NCBI GenBank assembly: GCA_004556655.1 | Contig: SFGF01000015.1 | Coordinates: 1 to 64,000 of the forward strand | Length of the DNA: 64,000 bases | Source: Lachnospiraceae bacterium | Lineage (GTDB): Bacteria > Bacillota > Clostridia > Lachnospirales > Lachnospiraceae | Direction: 5' to 3' | In this document: positions 61,243 to 64,000 of the stretch, piece after piece | Layout: every line of letters starts with the position of its first letter | How positions within the stretch are numbered: the first letter of the stretch is position 1 | Notes under the pieces: model-generated | What the model saw: the letters and a program-made list of their open reading frames with translations, nothing else | What the model was told of the DNA's origin: nothing | The model's database searches: none | Position numbers and translations under genes: made by a program

Positions 61243-63444
61243 TTATCCATCCAGGCGTATATTTTTAAGCGCATCAGCAAAAGCGTTGTTTACTGGTTCT
61301 TTTGCTTCTCTCTGCTGCTTTCTCATATAAGCGGCAACATCCTTTTTCGATACTCCGCCGCCTTCTTTTTTCCGTCTTTCCTGAAATTTGGAAAGACGTT
61401 CTTTATGTCCACAGGAACATACAAACATACTGTCGTCCCCTTTTCCAATCATTTCCATCTTTTTATAGCAGACCGGACAACGGGCATTGGTCACTCTTGA
61501 CACAGTCTCTCTATAGCCACACTCCCGATCCTGACAAACCAGAAGCTTCGCATTTTTCCCGTTAACTGCAAGAAGTCTTTTTCCGCAGTTCGGGCATTTT
61601 TTATTTGTCAGATTATCATGGCGAAATATTCCCTGTTCTGTTTTGATTTCTCCCAGAATCTCCGTAGTATACTGGCGGATATCCTCCATAAACTTTTTGT
61701 CACTGAGGCTGCCTTTGGCTATCCGGGACAACTTCATTTCCCAATCCGCCGTCAGTTCTGGTTTCTTCAGATCTTCAGGTACCAGTTCCAGAAGCTGTTT
61801 TCCCTTCGATGTAATAAAAATTTCCTTACCTTTTTTTTCCAGCAGGAAACTGTTAAACAATTTCTCAATAATATCTGCCCTGGTTGCCACTGTTCCCAAT
61901 CCACCGGTTTCTCCAAGAGTTTTTGCCATTGCTTTATCGCCGGACTCCATATATTTTACAGGATTTTCCATAGCTGAAAGCAATGTTGCCTCCGTAAAAC
62001 GAGATGGCGGTGTAGTCTTTCCTTCTTTCAAAACATATTGTACATCCGTAAGCTTTTCTCCCTGATTCCATTTTGGAAGGTTCTGACCTTTCAGTTCACT
62101 TCCTGTTTCTTCCGAAAATTCGCCTTCAGCATCAAGTTCATACACCTGCCGGAAACCATCCTGTAAAAGAACATTTCCTTTGGCAATCAAATGCTCCCCT
62201 GCGCATTCCGCTGTCAGTGTAGTCTCTTCATAGATACAAGGTGGATAAAGTACACTGAGAAATCTTCTCACCACCAGATCATATATTTTCCTTTCATCGG
62301 AACTCATATGTGTAAGATCTACAAATTGTTCCGTAGGGATAATTGCATGGTGATCCGACACTTTACTGTTGTCTACGAAAGACAATTTCTTTCGACTCCA
62401 GTTCTCCCCTCTTAACTGACCAGCCAGTTTTCGATAAGGACCGGTACCACAGGCATTCAGTCTCTCCGGAATCGTATCCACCACATCCGATGTAAGATAC
62501 CTGGAATCCGTTCTTGGATAGGTAAGCACTTTATAATTTTCATATAAACGCTGCATAATATTTAAGGTTTCTTTTGCCGAATATCCAAATCTTTTGTTCG
62601 CATCTCTCTGAAGTTCCGTAAGGTCATAAAGCAATGGTGGAAATGCTTTTTTCTCTTTCTTTTCCACTTTCTGAATCGTCAGATTTCCTTTCTTCATCTG
62701 TTCAAGGATTGCCTCCATACGATTCCTCTGGAAAGACCGAAAACTGCCGGATTTTTCATCCTTCCAGGTAAAGGTTACTCCATTTACTCTGGCAGAAATC
62801 CCATAATACGTCTCCGGAACAAATTTTTTTATTTCTTCCTCCCTCATGGCAATCATTGCCAGCGTCGGTGTCTGCACTCTTCCGCAAGACAGCTGTGCAT
62901 TATACTTACAAGTCAATGCCCTGGTCGCATTGATTCCAACCAGCCAGTCTGCCTCTGCACGTGATACTGCCGCATGGTACAGATTATCATACTCTCTGGC
63001 ATCTTTCAGATGGGAAAATCCCTCTTGAATCGCTTTATCTGTCACCGAAGAAATCCAAAGTCTGCGGCATGGTTTGCGGTTACCTGCTTTTTTTAAAATC
63101 CACCTGGCAACCAGTTCTCCTTCTCTTCCGGCATCCGTAGCTATGACAATATCTTTTACGTCTTTCCTGTGAATCAGACTTTTTACCGTCTGATACTGCT
63201 TACCAGTCTGTCGAATCACCTCAATCTCCAGTTTTTCCGGCATGATCGGAAGATCTTCCATCTTCCATACTTTATATTTTCCATCGTAACCTTCCAGGTC
63301 TTTCAGTGTGACCAGATGCCCCATTCCCCAGGTTACTATATATTCATTGCCTTCCATAAATCCATTTGTCTTTTTGGAGCACTTAAGGACCCGGGCAATA
63401 TCCCGTCCCACCGAAGGTTTTTCTGCTATAACCAATGTCTTCAT
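61243..63444 (-). CDS. topB: DNA topoisomerase III
   Basis: Type IA topoisomerase of 733 residues that decatenates and relaxes DNA. TOPRIM domain at the start (KTLVIAEKPSVGRDIARVL; IATDAGREGELVARW). The active-site Tyr is in VLTYPRTDSRYL. A C-terminal zinc-ribbon pair (CPNCGKRL, then CPVCYKK and CSCGHKE) is present. Chromosomal context and length indicate TopB. Its ATG overlaps the stop of the gene upstream. Confidence 0.95.
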   Translation of the reverse strand: MKTLVIAEKPSVGRDIARVLKCSKKTNGFMEGNEYIVTWGMGHLVTLKDLEGYDGKYKVWKMEDLPIMPEKLEIEVIRQTGKQYQTVKSLIHRKDVKDIVIATDAGREGELVARWILKKAGNRKPCRRLWISSVTDKAIQEGFSHLKDAREYDNLYHAAVSRAEADWLVGINATRALTCKYNAQLSCGRVQTPTLAMIAMREEEIKKFVPETYYGISARVNGVTFTWKDEKSGSFRSFQRNRMEAILEQMKKGNLTIQKVEKKEKKAFPPLLYDLTELQRDANKRFGYSAKETLNIMQRLYENYKVLTYPRTDSRYLTSDVVDTIPERLNACGTGPYRKLAGQLRGENWSRKKLSFVDNSKVSDHHAIIPTEQFVDLTHMSSDERKIYDLVVRRFLSVLYPPCIYEETTLTAECAGEHLIAKGNVLLQDGFRQVYELDAEGEFSEETGSELKGQNLPKWNQGEKLTDVQYVLKEGKTTPPSRFTEATLLSAMENPVKYMESGDKAMAKTLGETGGLGTVATRADIIEKLFNSFLLEKKGKEIFITSKGKQLLELVPEDLKKPELTADWEMKLSRIAKGSLSDKKFMEDIRQYTTEILGEIKTEQGIFRHDNLTNKKCPNCGKRLLAVNGKNAKLLVCQDRECGYRETVSRVTNARCPVCYKKMEMIGKGDDSMFVCSCGHKERLSKFQERRKKEGGGVSKKDVAAYMRKQQREAKEPVNNAFADALKNIRLDG

Positions 63445-64000
63445 TCTTTTTCTTCCTTCAAAACCAATGTGGCAACTGCCCTTTCATTATACTGGGAGGA
63501 AATGATTCCTCCTGTAGAAAGCCTGGAGTAAATTCCGGCAAACTCACCATTGTACACATATAATCCCGACATATTTGTATAAGAATGAAACTCCGGATGC
63601 GCATCACGGAAACAAATATTATCTGTCCGATACGGATGATAATACTCCTGATAAATATAATTTTTATTCCAGTGTCTGTGAATAATATCTTCCCAGTCAT
63701 CATCACTGTAATCAATTCCTGCAAATACACCTCTGGATGCATAAGAGTCAAGAGGTTTTATGATCCAACGATCCTTATCGTCCAGAATCTCATCCATTCT
63801 GCAGAACCGATCATCCATCAGATTTGTATAAGGAATATGATCTGTCACAAACTTCTGTTCTTCTTCGGTAAGCAGTTTCATAGTAGCATTGTCTCTCAAC
63901 ATCTTAAACAGCCACTTGTTGTGGGGAATCTGGGTACAAATAGAACCCATCACACAAACATTCTGATCTTTTACCGCCTGGATAAACGGTTGTATCTCAT
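63441..64000 (-). CDS. ATP-grasp-like protein, C-terminal part (cut by window edge)
   Basis: The frame is open to base 64000, so only the last 186 residues are seen. RWIIKPLDSYASRGV followed by an acidic stretch (DYSDDDWEDII) and YIYQEYYHPYRTDNICF resembles ATP-grasp ligases (circularly permuted or glutathionylspermidine-synthase-like), but I cannot name the reaction. It is coupled to topB by a 4-bp ATGA overlap. The ATG/GTG pair at 63953 is internal to the frame, not a start. Confidence 0.6.
   Translation of the reverse strand, partial: EIQPFIQAVKDQNVCVMGSICTQIPHNKWLFKMLRDNATMKLLTEEEQKFVTDHIPYTNLMDDRFCRMDEILDDKDRWIIKPLDSYASRGVFAGIDYSDDDWEDIIHRHWNKNYIYQEYYHPYRTDNICFRDAHPEFHSYTNMSGLYVYNGEFAGIYSRLSTGGIISSQYNERAVATLVLKEEKE

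Overview
The window looks like a chromosomal segment from a spore-forming, low-GC member of the Lachnospiraceae (Clostridia). The signs are an alpha/beta small acid-soluble spore protein and a YlbJ-type sporulation membrane protein, an L27 with the Firmicutes N-terminal extension beside its Prp protease, a lexA/yneA-like SOS pair, a sortase-assembled pilus operon, and promoters and ribosome binding sites of the Gram-positive type. Most genes lie on the minus strand. Both edges are cut. The left edge carries a cell-wall-binding M23 endopeptidase whose 5' end appears spliced onto an out-of-frame acyl-CoA-ligase-like fragment. The right edge carries the C-terminal part of an ATP-grasp-like protein.

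Layout. 1-3.6 kb: endopeptidase, a XerS-like tyrosine recombinase, and a divergent yneA-like/lexA pair sharing up to five SOS boxes. 3.6-13.9 kb: the conserved ribosome/RNA cluster rsfS-yqeK-nadD-yhbY-obg-rpmA-prp-rplU, then degV, a CPBP membrane protease interrupted by an in-frame TAG, RNase G and two radical-SAM-linked proteins. 14-20.5 kb: a pilus operon (thioester tip adhesin, backbone pilin, class C sortase, small accessory pilin) with a strong promoter, a dyad over its -35, a 13-residue leader ORF and two interleaved inverted repeats over the first translation start. 20.8-25.3 kb: sodium/alanine symporter and TrkH/TrkA potassium uptake. 25.4-30.6 kb: hisZ-G-D-B and a three-domain HisF-like/HisI/HisE protein, expressed from a near-consensus promoter.

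30.6-40.1 kb: recU, signal peptidase I, two pseudouridine synthases, YgiQ, a HAD phosphatase, an rRNA m5C methyltransferase, a small alarmone synthetase and a second M23 protein. 40.3-45.8 kb: pepD, ylbJ, a coiled-coil protein, coaD, rsmD, a methylglyoxal synthase homologue with altered active-site residues, SASP and a DUF6465-like protein. 45.9-55 kb: an FtsX permease with a very long coiled coil plus its ATPase, recG, a FakA-like kinase, an Asp23 protein and rpmB. 55-64 kb: a D,D-carboxypeptidase, a mutarotase-like protein, a frameshifted SH3 lipoprotein, a MATE exporter, a 171-bp element with perfect 34-bp inverted arms, malQ, topB and the cut ATP-grasp-like gene.

No CRISPR array, rRNA, tRNA, prophage or canonical defence system was seen. 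The signals I rate highest are the 171-bp palindromic element, the interleaved repeats controlling the pilus operon, the HisF-like domain lacking both catalytic aspartates, and the methylglyoxal synthase homologue. All coordinates, motifs and residue positions were read by eye from the sequence. Family assignments rest on recalled knowledge, not database searches.
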